Positions 41,291-49,348 of a DNA stretch of 64,000 nt are shown here, one piece after another; the first letter of the stretch is position 1, and the number at the start of each line of letters is the position of its first letter. The stretch comes from DASSUW01 sp963844405 (lineage in GTDB: Bacteria; Actinomycetota; Thermoleophilia; Solirubrobacterales; Solirubrobacteraceae), in assembly GCA_963844405.1 (NCBI GenBank), contig CAWJNZ010000003.1:62001-126000 (forward strand), given 5' to 3'. The notes below the pieces were generated by a model, which ran no database searches, was not told the origin of the DNA, and saw only the letters and a list, made by a program, of their open reading frames with translations. Both the position numbers and the translations under genes were made by a program.

Positions 41291-41578
41291 CTAGGTTCGC
41301 GCCGTGGTCGTCCGGTCTCCGCGACCGGCGACGGCGCGCCAGATCAGCAGCACGATCATCGTGCCGATGATGGCGCCGATGATCCCGCCGAAGTCGAACT
41401 TGTCGTCATCCCCGATGCCGAGGAGCGACGTGAACAGGAAGTAGCCGACGAGCGCGCCGATGATGCCGAAGACGACCGTCTGGACGAAGCCCATCGGGTC
41501 GCGGCCGGGCAGCAGCAGCCGCCCGAGGTAGCCGGCGAAGATGCCGATCACGATGGCGGCGATGATTTCTCCGATCAT
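41291..41578 (-). CDS. GlsB/YeaQ/YmgE family small membrane protein
   Basis: A 95-aa protein with three hydrophobic helices: GEIIAAIVIGIFAGYLGRLL, VQTVVFGIIGALVGYFLF and IIGAIIGTMIVLLIWRAV. The conserved PGRDPMGF loop identifies the transglycosylase-associated/YeaQ family. It is envelope stress-linked in other bacteria, with molecular function unknown. It lies convergent to the carboxyltransferase gene and divergent from the BKACE gene. Confidence 0.88.
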   Translation of the reverse strand: MIGEIIAAIVIGIFAGYLGRLLLPGRDPMGFVQTVVFGIIGALVGYFLFTSLLGIGDDDKFDFGGIIGAIIGTMIVLLIWRAVAGRGDRTTTART

Positions 41579-41598
41579 GTAGTCGTCCTACCCAACCG

Positions 41599-42456
41599 AT
41601 GAGCCCGATCAATCCCGTCATCCTCACGTGCGCAATCTCCGGTGCAGTCGCGAACCGCGACCAGTGCCCGGCGATCCCGTACACGCCCGAGGAGTACGCC
41701 GCGGAGGCGCGCCGGATCGTCGACGAGGGCGGCTCGATGATCCACATCCACGCGCGCCGGCCCGACGGCACGCCGAGCTTCGAGGTCGAGGACTTCCGCG
41801 CCATCACCGAGGCGATCCTGGCCGACGTCGGCGACGTGGTGATCAACTACTCGACCGGCGCCATCGGCGTGCCGCTCGAGAAGCGGATCGCGTACCTGCG
41901 CGAGCTCAAGCCGGATGTCGGTGCCTTGAACATGGGCTCGATGAACTACGCCAAGTACTCGCGCCGGCGCAAGGACTTCGTCTTCAAGGCCGTGTTCGAG
42001 AACTCGTTCGACACGATCGTCGCGCTGCTGGAGGCGATGAACGAGTGCGGGATCCGGCCCGAGCACGAGTGCTTCGACTCCGGGCACCTCGCCAACCTCG
42101 ACCCGCTGCTCGACATGGGCGTGCTGCGGCCGCCGCTCCAGGTCTCGTGCGTGATGGGCGTGACCGGCGGCATCCGGCCCACGGCCCGCAACCTCGCCCA
42201 CATGGCGGAGCAGGTGCCGCCCGTGCAGCACCAGTGGGGCGTCATCGGGATCAGCCGCCACCAGTGGATGCTGGTGGCGGCCGCGCTGGCGCTGGGCGGG
42301 AACGTGCGGGTGGGGCTCGAGGACAACTTCTACCTGCCCGACGGGACGATGGCGCGGTCGAACGGCGACCTGGTGGCGAAGGCCCGCGCGATGGCCGAGG
42401 ACGCCGGTCGCCGGGTGGCGACGGTGGCCGAGGCGCGCGAGCTGCTCGGGCTATGA
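41599..42456 (+). CDS. 3-keto-5-aminohexanoate cleavage enzyme family (BKACE)
   Basis: A 285-aa TIM-barrel beta-keto-acid cleavage enzyme. The Zn-binding MIHIHARRPDG is near residue 48; TGAIG and ALNMGSMNY near 110-120, and FDSGHLANLD near 155. These enzymes condense a beta-keto acid with acetyl-CoA to give acetoacetate plus a new acyl-CoA. The stop overlaps the CaiB-type gene start (ATGA), so the product CoA ester is probably handled by that transferase. Confidence 0.9.
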   Translation: MSPINPVILTCAISGAVANRDQCPAIPYTPEEYAAEARRIVDEGGSMIHIHARRPDGTPSFEVEDFRAITEAILADVGDVVINYSTGAIGVPLEKRIAYLRELKPDVGALNMGSMNYAKYSRRRKDFVFKAVFENSFDTIVALLEAMNECGIRPEHECFDSGHLANLDPLLDMGVLRPPLQVSCVMGVTGGIRPTARNLAHMAEQVPPVQHQWGVIGISRHQWMLVAAALALGGNVRVGLEDNFYLPDGTMARSNGDLVAKARAMAEDAGRRVATVAEARELLGL

Positions 42457-43589
42457 GCGCCCTCGACGGGCTGCGCGTGCTCGACCTCTCGCGCCTGCTG
42501 CCGGGCGGGTTCTGCTCGCTCCTGCTGGCCGACTTCGGGGCCGACGTGATCAAGGTCGAGGACATGGGGCCCGGCGACTACGTGCGCGCCGACGGTCCCG
42601 CCTTCCAGGCCCTCAACCGCGGCAAGCGGTCGATCCGGATCGACCTCAAGAACCCCGCGGGGCGCGACGCCTTCCTGCGGCTGGCGCGGGACGCGGACAT
42701 CGTCCTCGAGTCCTTCCGGCCCGGGGTGATGGACCGGCTCGGCGTCGGCTACGAGCGGCTGCGCGAGGAGAACCCGCGGCTCGTCTACTGCGCGATCACG
42801 GGCTACGGGCAGGACGGGCCGTACGCGGGGCGCGCCGGGCACGACACCAACTACCTCGCCCGGATCGGGCTGCTCGACCTCACCGGCGACCCGGACGGTC
42901 CGCCCGTGCAGGCCGGAGGCCAGATCGCCGACCTCGGCGGCGGCGCGCTGATGGCCGCCTTCGGCATCCTCGCCGCGCTGCGCGAGCGCGACCGCTCGGG
43001 CGAGGGCCAGCTCGTCGACGTCTCGATGACCGACGGCGCGCTGTCCTGGCTCGCGATGGACGCCGCGCGGTACCTTGCGGGCGGCCCGCCGCCGCGGCGC
43101 GGCCGGGTCGAGCTGGCCGGCGGGCTGCTCTGCTACCGCCCGTACCGCTGCGCCGACGGCTGGGTGGCGTTCGGCGCGCTCGAGCCGAAGTTCTGGCGCG
43201 CGTGGTGCGAGGGCGTCGGCCGGCCCGAGCTGGTCGAGCGCCAGTTCGACGCCGTCGGCTCGGACACGCACCGCGAGGTCGAGGCCGTCCTCGCCACGCG
43301 CACGCGCGCCGAGTGGGAGGCGTTCAACGACGAGCACGACTGCTGCCTCGAGCCGGTTCTGACGCTCGGCGAGGCGCTGGAGAGCGACCTCGTTCGCGCA
43401 CGCGAGATGGTGGTGGAGGTCGGCCCCGCGCGGCTGCTCGGAACCCCGGTCAAGCTCTCGCGCACGCCCGCCGATCCGGCGCGGGCCGGCGGTCCGGCGC
43501 TGGGCGGCGACACCGACGCGGTGCTCGCCGAGGCCGGCTTCGGAGCGGACGAGATCGCGGCGCTGCGCGAGTCGGGGGCCGTGGCGTGA
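42453..43589 (+). CDS. CaiB/BaiF CoA-transferase family III protein
   Basis: A 378-aa family III CoA-transferase or racemase. The N-terminal GLRVLDLSRLLPGGFCSLLL and GADVIKVEDMGPGDYVR are diagnostic. GHDTNYLARIGLLDLTG carries the catalytic-region Asp (near residue 132), consistent with the alpha-methylacyl-CoA racemase-like subgroup. It is coupled to the BKACE gene upstream, with a thioesterase 25 nt downstream. Confidence 0.9.
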   Translation: MSALDGLRVLDLSRLLPGGFCSLLLADFGADVIKVEDMGPGDYVRADGPAFQALNRGKRSIRIDLKNPAGRDAFLRLARDADIVLESFRPGVMDRLGVGYERLREENPRLVYCAITGYGQDGPYAGRAGHDTNYLARIGLLDLTGDPDGPPVQAGGQIADLGGGALMAAFGILAALRERDRSGEGQLVDVSMTDGALSWLAMDAARYLAGGPPPRRGRVELAGGLLCYRPYRCADGWVAFGALEPKFWRAWCEGVGRPELVERQFDAVGSDTHREVEAVLATRTRAEWEAFNDEHDCCLEPVLTLGEALESDLVRAREMVVEVGPARLLGTPVKLSRTPADPARAGGPALGGDTDAVLAEAGFGADEIAALRESGAVA

Positions 43590-43614
43590 CGGCCACGAAT
43601 CGTGGAGCGGTCGC

Positions 43615-44385
43615 GTGAGCTTCTACGAGCCGCTCGGCGGCGGCCGCTTCGTCTCCACGCCGCACACGCGCGGCCCGTGGGACCCGGCCTTCCAGCACGC
43701 CGGTCCGCCCGCGGCGTTGCTGGGCCGCGCGGTCGAGCGGTGCGAGCCGCGCGAGGGCTTCGTGCTCGCCCGCGCGACGTTCGAGATCCTGCGGGCGGTT
43801 CCGGTCGCCGACGTGCAGGTGGCGGCGCGGGTCGCCCGGCCGGGGCGCTCGGTCGAGCTGCTCGAGGGCGAGCTGACGGTCGACGGCGAGCCGGTCATGA
43901 CGGTGCGCGCCTGGCGCGTGAAGGCCTCGACGGCGCCCGACGTCGACCGCGATCCCCCGCCACCGCCACGCCCCGACGAGCCGAGCCCGCCACCGCCCGG
44001 CCTCGACGGCTTCGGCTACGGCCGCGCCGTCGAGCTGCGCTTCGCCGCCGGCGGCTGGGGGCAGCGGCGCCCGGCGACGGTCTGGACGCGTCTCCTGCAG
44101 CCGATCGTGCCCGGCGAGGAGCCGACCGGCGTCCAGCGCGTGCTCGCGGTGGCCGACTCCGGCAACGGCGTCTCCGCCGTCCTCTCGTGGGACGAGTGGC
44201 TGTTCATCAACACCGAGCTGACCGTCCACTTCCGCCGGCCTCCGCGCGGCGAGTGGATCTGCCTCGACGCCGAGACCTCGATCGCCCACGCCGGCGCCGG
44301 CCTCGCCCGCTCGGTGCTCAGCGACGACGACGGGGTCGTGGCGCAGGGCGCGCAGGCGCTGCTGGTCACGCCGCGTGGCGCCTGA
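43615..44385 (+). CDS. Acyl-CoA thioesterase-like (double hot-dog) protein
   Basis: A 256-aa protein with the pattern of TesB-like thioesterases: PAFQHAGPPAALLGRAVERC near residue 25 and the second hot-dog segment SWDEWLFINTELTVHF near 195. It likely hydrolyses an acyl-CoA produced by the upstream enzymes. A Pro-rich linker (PPPPPRPDEPSPPPPG) joins the two halves. GTG 43615 is 25 nt after the CoA-transferase; the 3' end overlaps the convergent SpoU methylase gene by 20 nt. Confidence 0.78.
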   Translation: MSFYEPLGGGRFVSTPHTRGPWDPAFQHAGPPAALLGRAVERCEPREGFVLARATFEILRAVPVADVQVAARVARPGRSVELLEGELTVDGEPVMTVRAWRVKASTAPDVDRDPPPPPRPDEPSPPPPGLDGFGYGRAVELRFAAGGWGQRRPATVWTRLLQPIVPGEEPTGVQRVLAVADSGNGVSAVLSWDEWLFINTELTVHFRRPPRGEWICLDAETSIAHAGAGLARSVLSDDDGVVAQGAQALLVTPRGA

Positions 44386-44968
44386 TCCACTCGTGCATGG
44401 CGACCGCCGAGGCGGCGGCCGCGTTGATCGAGCGGGTCGAGCCGAACTGCCGGATGGCGAGGACGGCGGTGGCGAGCTCGCGCGCCTCGGGCGAGAGCCC
44501 CGGGCCCTCCTGGCCGAAGAGCAGGACGCAGCGCTCGGGCAGCGGGTAGCCGTCGATCGGCTGCGCGCCCGGCAGGTTGTCGATGCCGAGCACGGGCAGG
44601 TCGCCCGCCCACGCGGCGAAGGCCTCGAGCGTGGCGTGGTGGCGGACGTGCTGGTAGCGGTCGGTGACCATGGCGCCGCGACGGTTCCAGCGGCGCCGGC
44701 CGACGATGTGGACCTCCGCCGCCAGGAACGCGTTCGCGTTGCGGACCACCGAGCCGATGTTCATGTCGTGCTGCCAGTTCTCGACGGCGACGTGGAACGG
44801 GTGCCGCCGCGCGTCGAGGTCGGCGACGATCGCCTCCCGCCGCCAGTACCGGTAGCCGTCGACCACGTTGCGGCGGTCGCCCTCGGCGAGCAACGCGGGG
44901 TCGAGCCGGGGATCGTCCGGCCACGGCTCGGGATGGGGGCCGACGCCTACCTCATGCGTGCCGTCCAC
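44366..44968 (-). CDS. SpoU/TrmH-family RNA 2'-O-methyltransferase
   Basis: A 200-aa SPOUT methyltransferase. The three motifs are NIGSVVRNANAF near residue 70, LLFGQEGPGLS near 150, and STRSINAAAASAVAMHEW near 177. The C-terminal trefoil knot binds SAM. It methylates ribose in tRNA or rRNA; the target nucleotide cannot be inferred. The 5' end overlaps the downstream end of the FixH/YtkA-like gene. Confidence 0.9.
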   Translation of the reverse strand: MDGTHEVGVGPHPEPWPDDPRLDPALLAEGDRRNVVDGYRYWRREAIVADLDARRHPFHVAVENWQHDMNIGSVVRNANAFLAAEVHIVGRRRWNRRGAMVTDRYQHVRHHATLEAFAAWAGDLPVLGIDNLPGAQPIDGYPLPERCVLLFGQEGPGLSPEARELATAVLAIRQFGSTRSINAAAASAVAMHEWIRRHAA

Positions 44969-45539
44969 GCAGCGTGACGGTACCGTGCCACCGCGGCAGC
45001 GGGTCGAGCGTGGCGAGGATCCCGCCCAGGAACAGCAGCGCGATGAACACGAGGGCGATCGTCTGCGGCCACGGGAAGCCGTCGTCGGCCGGAGGTGCGG
45101 GGGCGGGGGCGACGGGTGCCGGCGCGTCGGTCGGGCGCTGCAGGGCGGGAACCGGCGCGGTGCCGGGTGCCGTCACCGTCAGCGGCGACAGGCGGTGCTC
45201 TACGACGTCGGTGAACCCGTCGAAGAGGCGCGTCTTCCACACGCCCGCCGACGGGAACGTGACCTCGACGACGTAGTGGCCGACCTTCTTCGTCGGGTGC
45301 GAGGGGAACGTGCGGACGACGCCGGCGTCGTTGGCGATCTGCACGCCCGGCGTGACGTCGGCCATCGGGGAGACGCCGTGCTGCTTGACGATCAGCTCGA
45401 CGCGCCACGGCTTGCCGGCCTCGAGCGAGCGGGGCATCGCGCCCAGCTCGACGGTGGCCCAGCCGCCGGCGTGGGCGGTGCCGGTGAGGGCGGCGAAGGC
45501 GACGGCCGCCAGGAGGGCGATGCGGCTCATTGGTCTCAT
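44952..45539 (-). CDS. Exported YtkA/FixH-like beta-domain membrane protein
   Basis: A 195-aa protein with signal peptide (SRIALLAAVAFAALTGTAHA) and one C-terminal TM helix (TIALVFIALLFLGGILATL) joined by a Pro/Ala linker. The intervening Ig-like domain (KPWRVELIVKQHG, VGHYVVEVTFPSAGVWKTRL) resembles YtkA/FixH domains. ATG 45530 is an alternative start. The stop overlaps the methyltransferase gene by 17 nt. Function unknown; periplasmic-side or surface placement is predicted. Confidence 0.65.
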   Translation of the reverse strand: MRPMSRIALLAAVAFAALTGTAHAGGWATVELGAMPRSLEAGKPWRVELIVKQHGVSPMADVTPGVQIANDAGVVRTFPSHPTKKVGHYVVEVTFPSAGVWKTRLFDGFTDVVEHRLSPLTVTAPGTAPVPALQRPTDAPAPVAPAPAPPADDGFPWPQTIALVFIALLFLGGILATLDPLPRWHGTVTLRGRHA

Positions 45540-45583
45540 ACGAGCGCTACACCCGCGGCGGTCCGCCGGTTCCCCCTACCAAC

Positions 45584-45637
45584 GGGGTGCCCAACCGGAC
45601 ATCGCTCCACACCACATGGCCCGTTGGGCGGGCCCCC
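45584..45637. repeat. Dispersed hairpin repeat, copy 2
   Basis: Inverse-oriented copy of the element at 10751-10807: GGGGTGCCCAACCGGACATC at one end and GGCCCGTTGGGCGGGCCC at the other, with 10-bp arms and one mismatch. It lies between two co-directional genes. Confidence 0.75.
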
Positions 45638-45638
45638 G

Positions 45639-46379
45639 TCACCACATCACTTCGTGGCGCTCCATCACGCCCCACCCCTCGCGCAGCGGGCCGGCGCCCG
45701 GCAGCTCGCCGTCGAAGCGCCCGAACGGCTGCTCGTAGTCGGAGCGGATGAGCAGGTAGTTCTCGTGCGCCGCGCGGACGGCGACCGGCGAGAACCGGAG
45801 GCCGTCGACGCCGCGCAGGCCGTCGAACGCCACCGGCGGCACTTCGCGCGGCACGCCGGCGACCCAGACGGTGCGCTCGGACGCCTCGGGCGCGTCGTGG
45901 ATGCCCTCGATCAGGTTCCAGGTCACAGGCTCGCCGGTCTCGAGCGTCCCCGCCCCGGCCGACCAGCGCCACGCCGTGCGGCGCGCGTGGTAGCCGGCCG
46001 ACTGGTCGAGGAGGCCGGGGAGGTCGAACGACCGGCCGGGGAACGCGCCCCGCACCCGCACGGCCTGCTTGCGCGTCCAGGCGTACTGGCGGCCGTGCGG
46101 CGAGACGACCTCGATCTCCGCCCCGCCGGCGATCTCGAGCGGGAACGTCCCCGTGCCCTCGTGCAGGCGCTCGCCGTCCCACACCGCCCACCACGAGAAC
46201 GGCACGACGCCGACGCGCCCGCTGGCCGCGCAGAGCATCAGCTCCGGCCCGTAGGCGCCGACGTAGCTCCAGCGCTTCAGGGGCCGCCCGCCGCGCAGCA
46301 GCGGCATGCGGTCCGGGGGGAGCGCCACCGGCGGGATCGGATCCCGCCCGCCCGGCCCACGCCATGATCGGGTCACCAT
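45639..46379 (-). CDS. DUF2804-like hypothetical protein
   Basis: A 246-aa beta-rich protein with many Trp residues (KRWSYVGAYGPELML, VPFSWWAVWDGERLHEG, WNLIEGIHDAP), a pattern resembling DUF2804. There is no signal peptide or catalytic motif. The start is ambiguous: ATG 46307 (MPLLRGGRPLKRW) would trim 24 poorly conserved residues. It is divergent from the nitrilase-TetR operon and ends 2 nt from the hairpin repeat. Confidence 0.6.
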   Translation of the reverse strand: MVTRSWRGPGGRDPIPPVALPPDRMPLLRGGRPLKRWSYVGAYGPELMLCAASGRVGVVPFSWWAVWDGERLHEGTGTFPLEIAGGAEIEVVSPHGRQYAWTRKQAVRVRGAFPGRSFDLPGLLDQSAGYHARRTAWRWSAGAGTLETGEPVTWNLIEGIHDAPEASERTVWVAGVPREVPPVAFDGLRGVDGLRFSPVAVRAAHENYLLIRSDYEQPFGRFDGELPGAGPLREGWGVMERHEVMW

Positions 46380-46404
46380 GGAGCGGTATGCTGGCGGACC
46401 GGGG

Positions 46405-46420
46405 TTGACTGACCAGTCAA
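46405..46420. promoter_or_regulatory. TetR-type operator upstream of nitrilase-TetR operon
   Basis: TTGACTGACCAGTCAA: 7-bp perfect dyad arms around a 2-nt centre, 24 nt before the nitrilase GTG. The TetR gene is the next gene in the same operon, so autoregulation is likely. Confidence 0.7.
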
Positions 46421-46444
46421 TCTCGAGGGTAAGGAGACTCCGCC

Positions 46445-47275
46445 GTGCGCGTCGCCGCCGTTCAGCTCACGTCCACCGCCGATCGCGAGCGCAACCTCGC
46501 CACCGCCGACCGGCTCACACGCCAGGCCGCCGCCGCGGGCGCCGAGCTCGTCGTGCTGCCCGAGAAGTGGTCGGTGCTCGGCACGCCGGAGGAGACCGCG
46601 GCGGGCGCCGAGCCGTTCGACGGCCCCGCCCTGACCTGGGCGCGCGAGACCGCGCGCGAGCTCGGCATCGAGCTCGTCGCCGGCTCCATCGCCGAGCGCG
46701 TGCCCGGCCGCGAGAAGGGCTCCAACACCTCCGTCCACATCGGGCCCGACGGCGAGGTCCGCGCCGTCTACCGCAAGATCCACATGTTCGACGTCGAGGT
46801 CGGCGGTCGCACCTACCGCGAGTCCGAGCACGAGCAGGGCGGCGACGAGGTCGTCGTCTCGCAGACCGACGCCGGCGTCGAGCTCGGGCTGACCGTCTGC
46901 TACGACCTCCGCTTCCCCGAGCTGTACCGGATCCTCGCCATCCGCGGCGCGCGCGTGATCGCCGTCCCGGCCGCCTTCACGCTGGCCACGACGCGCGACC
47001 ACTGGGAGGTCCTCCTGCGCGCCCGCGCGATCGAGGACCAGGCCTTCGTGATCGCCGCCAACCAGGTCGGCGAGCACGCGCAGGGCTACCGCTCCGGCGG
47101 GCGGTCGATGATCGTCGACCCGTGGGGCGTCGTGCTCGCCCAGGCGCCGGACACCGAGACCATCGCGTGTGCTGATCTGGACCTCGAGCGCCAGGCGGAG
47201 ATCCGTCGCACGCTCCCCTCGCTCGCCAACCGCCGTCCGCGGACCTACGCCTGGCCGCAGGAGGTGCACGCGTAG
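46445..47275 (+). CDS. Carbon-nitrogen hydrolase (nitrilase superfamily)
   Basis: A 276-aa hydrolase with the Glu-Lys-Cys triad: Glu in VVLPEKWSVLG near residue 40, Lys in YRKIHMFDVE near 112, Cys in TVCYDLRFPELYR near 157. This layout resembles the Nit1/Nit2 omega-amidase branch. It would hydrolyse a small amide such as a deaminated glutathione or 2-oxoglutaramate-like compound; the exact substrate is not determined. GTG 46445 follows AAGGAG. The stop overlaps the TetR start (TAGTG). Confidence 0.9.
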   Translation: MRVAAVQLTSTADRERNLATADRLTRQAAAAGAELVVLPEKWSVLGTPEETAAGAEPFDGPALTWARETARELGIELVAGSIAERVPGREKGSNTSVHIGPDGEVRAVYRKIHMFDVEVGGRTYRESEHEQGGDEVVVSQTDAGVELGLTVCYDLRFPELYRILAIRGARVIAVPAAFTLATTRDHWEVLLRARAIEDQAFVIAANQVGEHAQGYRSGGRSMIVDPWGVVLAQAPDTETIACADLDLERQAEIRRTLPSLANRRPRTYAWPQEVHA

Positions 47276-47880
47276 TGGCCACGCCCGCGCGCAACACGGC
47301 GGTCGACAAGCGGCGCATCATCCTCGACGCCGCCGTGCGCGTCTTCGCCCGCCAGGGCTTCCACACCTGTCGCGTATCGGACATCGCCGACGAGGCGGGC
47401 GTCGCCTACGGGCTCGTCTACCACTACTTCCAGTCCAAGGACGAGGTGCTCGACACCCTGTTCCTCGAGCGCTGGGACGTGCTGCTGGAGGCGATCCGCG
47501 AGATCGACGCCTCCGGCGAACCCGCGCGCGCCAAGCTGCGCGCGATCGCCGGCTTCATCATCGACTCGTACCGCCACGACCCCGAGCTCATGAAGGTGAT
47601 CATCGTCGAGGTCACGCGCGCGGCGAACTCGTTCGGCGCCGCGCACCTCGGCAAGATCACCGAGGCCTACGGGCAGATCCGCGGGATCGTCGAGCAGGCG
47701 CAGCGCGACGGCGAGTTCCGCGACGCCGTGACGCCGGAGTTCGCCGCCATGGCCTTCTACGGCGCCATCGAGCAGGTCCTCACCGGCTGGATCTTCGGGC
47801 TGCTCGAGGAGAGCGACGACGCGTACGAGCGCGCGAAGGATTACGTGGTCGAGACCATCTGCGGTGGCCTCGAGGCTTAG
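47275..47880 (+). CDS. TetR family transcriptional regulator
   Basis: A 201-aa repressor. N-terminal helix-turn-helix (RRIILDAAVRVFARQGFHTC, VSDIADEAGVAYGLVYHYF, SKDEVL) spans residues 13-60. The ligand-binding domain resembles FadR-type TetR regulators that sense acyl-CoAs. It lies in an operon with the nitrilase, directly behind a TTGACTG-CAGTCAA dyad. GTG 47275 is coupled to the nitrilase stop. Confidence 0.9.
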   Translation: MATPARNTAVDKRRIILDAAVRVFARQGFHTCRVSDIADEAGVAYGLVYHYFQSKDEVLDTLFLERWDVLLEAIREIDASGEPARAKLRAIAGFIIDSYRHDPELMKVIIVEVTRAANSFGAAHLGKITEAYGQIRGIVEQAQRDGEFRDAVTPEFAAMAFYGAIEQVLTGWIFGLLEESDDAYERAKDYVVETICGGLEA

Positions 47881-47891
47881 ACTCCGCGCCC

Positions 47892-48026
47892 ATGGACAAC
47901 GACATGGTCAAACGCCTGATGTGGTCGGGGCTGCTGGCGGCCCTCGGCGCGGCCGCCTCGATCGCCACGACGAAGGCCGCGACGCTGATTTGGCGCCGGG
48001 CCTTCGGGGAAGATCCCCCCGAATGA
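47892..48026 (+). CDS. DUF4235-like small membrane protein
   Basis: A 44-aa peptide with one hydrophobic helix (RLMWSGLLAALGAAASIATT) and the DUF4235-type end ATLIWRRAFGEDPPE. ATG 47892 is 11 nt after the TetR stop. Its stop overlaps the next start (ATGA). It is the first gene of a four-gene envelope operon; function unknown. Confidence 0.72.
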   Translation: MDNDMVKRLMWSGLLAALGAAASIATTKAATLIWRRAFGEDPPE

Positions 48027-48418
48027 GCGATGACCCCGACAAGGCGGCGAGCGAGGCGCGTGGCGCCGAGCTGCGAGAGAACGTCGCGCTGACCGACGCC
48101 CGGCGAACCGAGGAGGAGCGCGCCAAGGCCGAGAAGACGGCCGCGGACGCCACCAAGGAGGCCGAGAAGCTCGCGCGCAAGGAGGAGCGCGAGCGCGAGA
48201 AGGCCGCCCGGCTGCACGAGGCGGCCGAGCGCGAGCGCGAGCAGGCTCCGCGCAGCACCGTCACCGAGCCGACCCACACCCAGCCGGCCGCGGCCGTCGC
48301 GGGCCTGCCGGGGGTCGACAAGCTGCCGCCCGCGGCGCAGCGCCCGGAGGTGCTCGTGGGCGCCGCCTTCGCCGGCTCCTTCCTCGTCGCCCGCATCCTC
48401 AAGCGGATCTTCGACTGA
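48023..48418 (+). CDS. Coiled-coil protein with C-terminal membrane segment
   Basis: A 131-aa protein. Residues about 10-75 are highly charged Glu/Lys/Arg/Ala helix (EEERAKAEKTAADATKEAEK and following), predicted coiled coil. A Pro-rich spacer follows, then VLVGAAFAGSFLVARILKR, a single TM or amphipathic anchor. No family assigned. The position between DUF4235 and holin-like genes suggests an envelope-associated scaffold. Confidence 0.65.
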   Translation: MSDDPDKAASEARGAELRENVALTDARRTEEERAKAEKTAADATKEAEKLARKEEREREKAARLHEAAEREREQAPRSTVTEPTHTQPAAAVAGLPGVDKLPPAAQRPEVLVGAAFAGSFLVARILKRIFD

Positions 48419-48419
48419 C

Positions 48420-48857
48420 ATGGCCAACCGAACCGACACCGACACGTCAGACCTCGGCCAGGCGCTCCAGGACGTCACGGAGACGCTCTCGCTCCTCTTC
48501 CGCGAGGAGATCGAGCTCGCCAAGACCGAGATGACCGAGAAGGTCACCAAGCTCATCAAGGGCGCCGTCGTCGGGATCGTCGCCGGCATCTTCCTCGTCT
48601 TCGGCCTCGTGTACCTGCTGCATGCGGCGTCGTGGGGGATCTGGCAGGCGATCGGCGGCTCCGACGACTTCTGGATCGGGTTCCTGATCGTCGCCGTGGT
48701 GCTGTTCGTCCTCGGCGCGCTGGCCGGCTTCATCGCCTCGCGCCTCGTCAAGCGCGGCGCGCCGCCGACGCCGAAGATGGCCATCGAGGAGGGCAAGCTG
48801 ATCAAGGAGACGGTCACGACCTCGCACCCGGCGATCCCGCAGGGGCCGACGAGCTGA
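48420..48857 (+). CDS. Phage-holin-superfamily (Phage_holin_3_6/YqjE-like) membrane protein
   Basis: A 145-aa protein with an N-terminal amphipathic region (LGQALQDVTETLSLLFREEI) and two TM helices (GAVVGIVAGIFLVFGLVYLL and FLIVAVVLFVLGALAGFIA). Matches the actinobacterial phage holin family, a housekeeping membrane family despite its name; there is no phage context here. The stop overlaps the DUF3618 start (TGATG). Confidence 0.85.
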   Translation: MANRTDTDTSDLGQALQDVTETLSLLFREEIELAKTEMTEKVTKLIKGAVVGIVAGIFLVFGLVYLLHAASWGIWQAIGGSDDFWIGFLIVAVVLFVLGALAGFIASRLVKRGAPPTPKMAIEEGKLIKETVTTSHPAIPQGPTS

Positions 48858-49102
48858 TGGCCGAGACGCGCTCAGCGGAGGAGATCCGCCAGTCGATCGA
48901 GGCCAACCGCGCCGAGCTCGGGCTCGCCGTCAACCGCCTGCGCGGCGAGGTGACGAGGGCGACCGACTGGCGCGCGCAGTTCCAGCGCCACCAGAAGGAA
49001 GTGCTGATCGGCGCGGCCGTCGCCGGCTTCGTGCTCGGCGGCGGGATCGCGGCGGTGACCGGTCTGCTGACCGGCCGCCGCAAGTCGCGCGAGTACTACT
49101 GA
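48857..49102 (+). CDS. DUF3618 domain protein
   Basis: An 81-aa protein with the DUF3618 start RSAEEIRQSIEANRAELGLAVNRLRGEV and a C-terminal TM segment (EVLIGAAVAGFVLGGGIAAVTGLL). It is usually found with holin-family and YtxH-like proteins, as here. Function unknown. Its stop codon is the left edge of the tandem palindrome. Confidence 0.85.
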   Translation: MAETRSAEEIRQSIEANRAELGLAVNRLRGEVTRATDWRAQFQRHQKEVLIGAAVAGFVLGGGIAAVTGLLTGRRKSREYY

Positions 49103-49347
49103 CAGGGCGGAAATTCGGAGGTTGACGTGGATTCGGGCGTCCGTGCCCGAATCCCGAGAGAACCAATTCCGCCTTCGTCCGGCGGCGGGTCCGGGCGAGA
49201 TCGCGGCGCTCGGTTCGCGGCACGTGAACGCGGGGCGATCTCGCCCGGACTCGCGACAGGATGTCCGCGAAAGTCGTTCTCCGTCGGAACCCGGGCACGG
49301 ATGCCCGGGTTCTCGTCAACCTTCAGAAGTTGCCGTTCTGGAAGGCG
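49102..49347. repeat. Large palindromic repeat unit 1 (tandem)
   Basis: First of two near-identical units with a 247-bp period. The unit is itself an imperfect palindrome. GGTTGACG...TCCGTGCCCG in the left half matches the reverse complement of the right half, and GTCCGGGCGAGATCGC is perfectly mirrored by GCGATCTCGCCCGGAC. It also contains small perfect hairpins (ATTCGGGC/GCCCGAAT and CCCGGGCA/TGCCCGGG). Confidence 0.9.
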
Positions 49348-49348
49348 A

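Noticed and set aside
48420..48857. Prophage remnant suggested by a holin-family hit
   Set aside because: The family is a common chromosomal membrane family in Actinobacteria, and no other phage gene is nearby.
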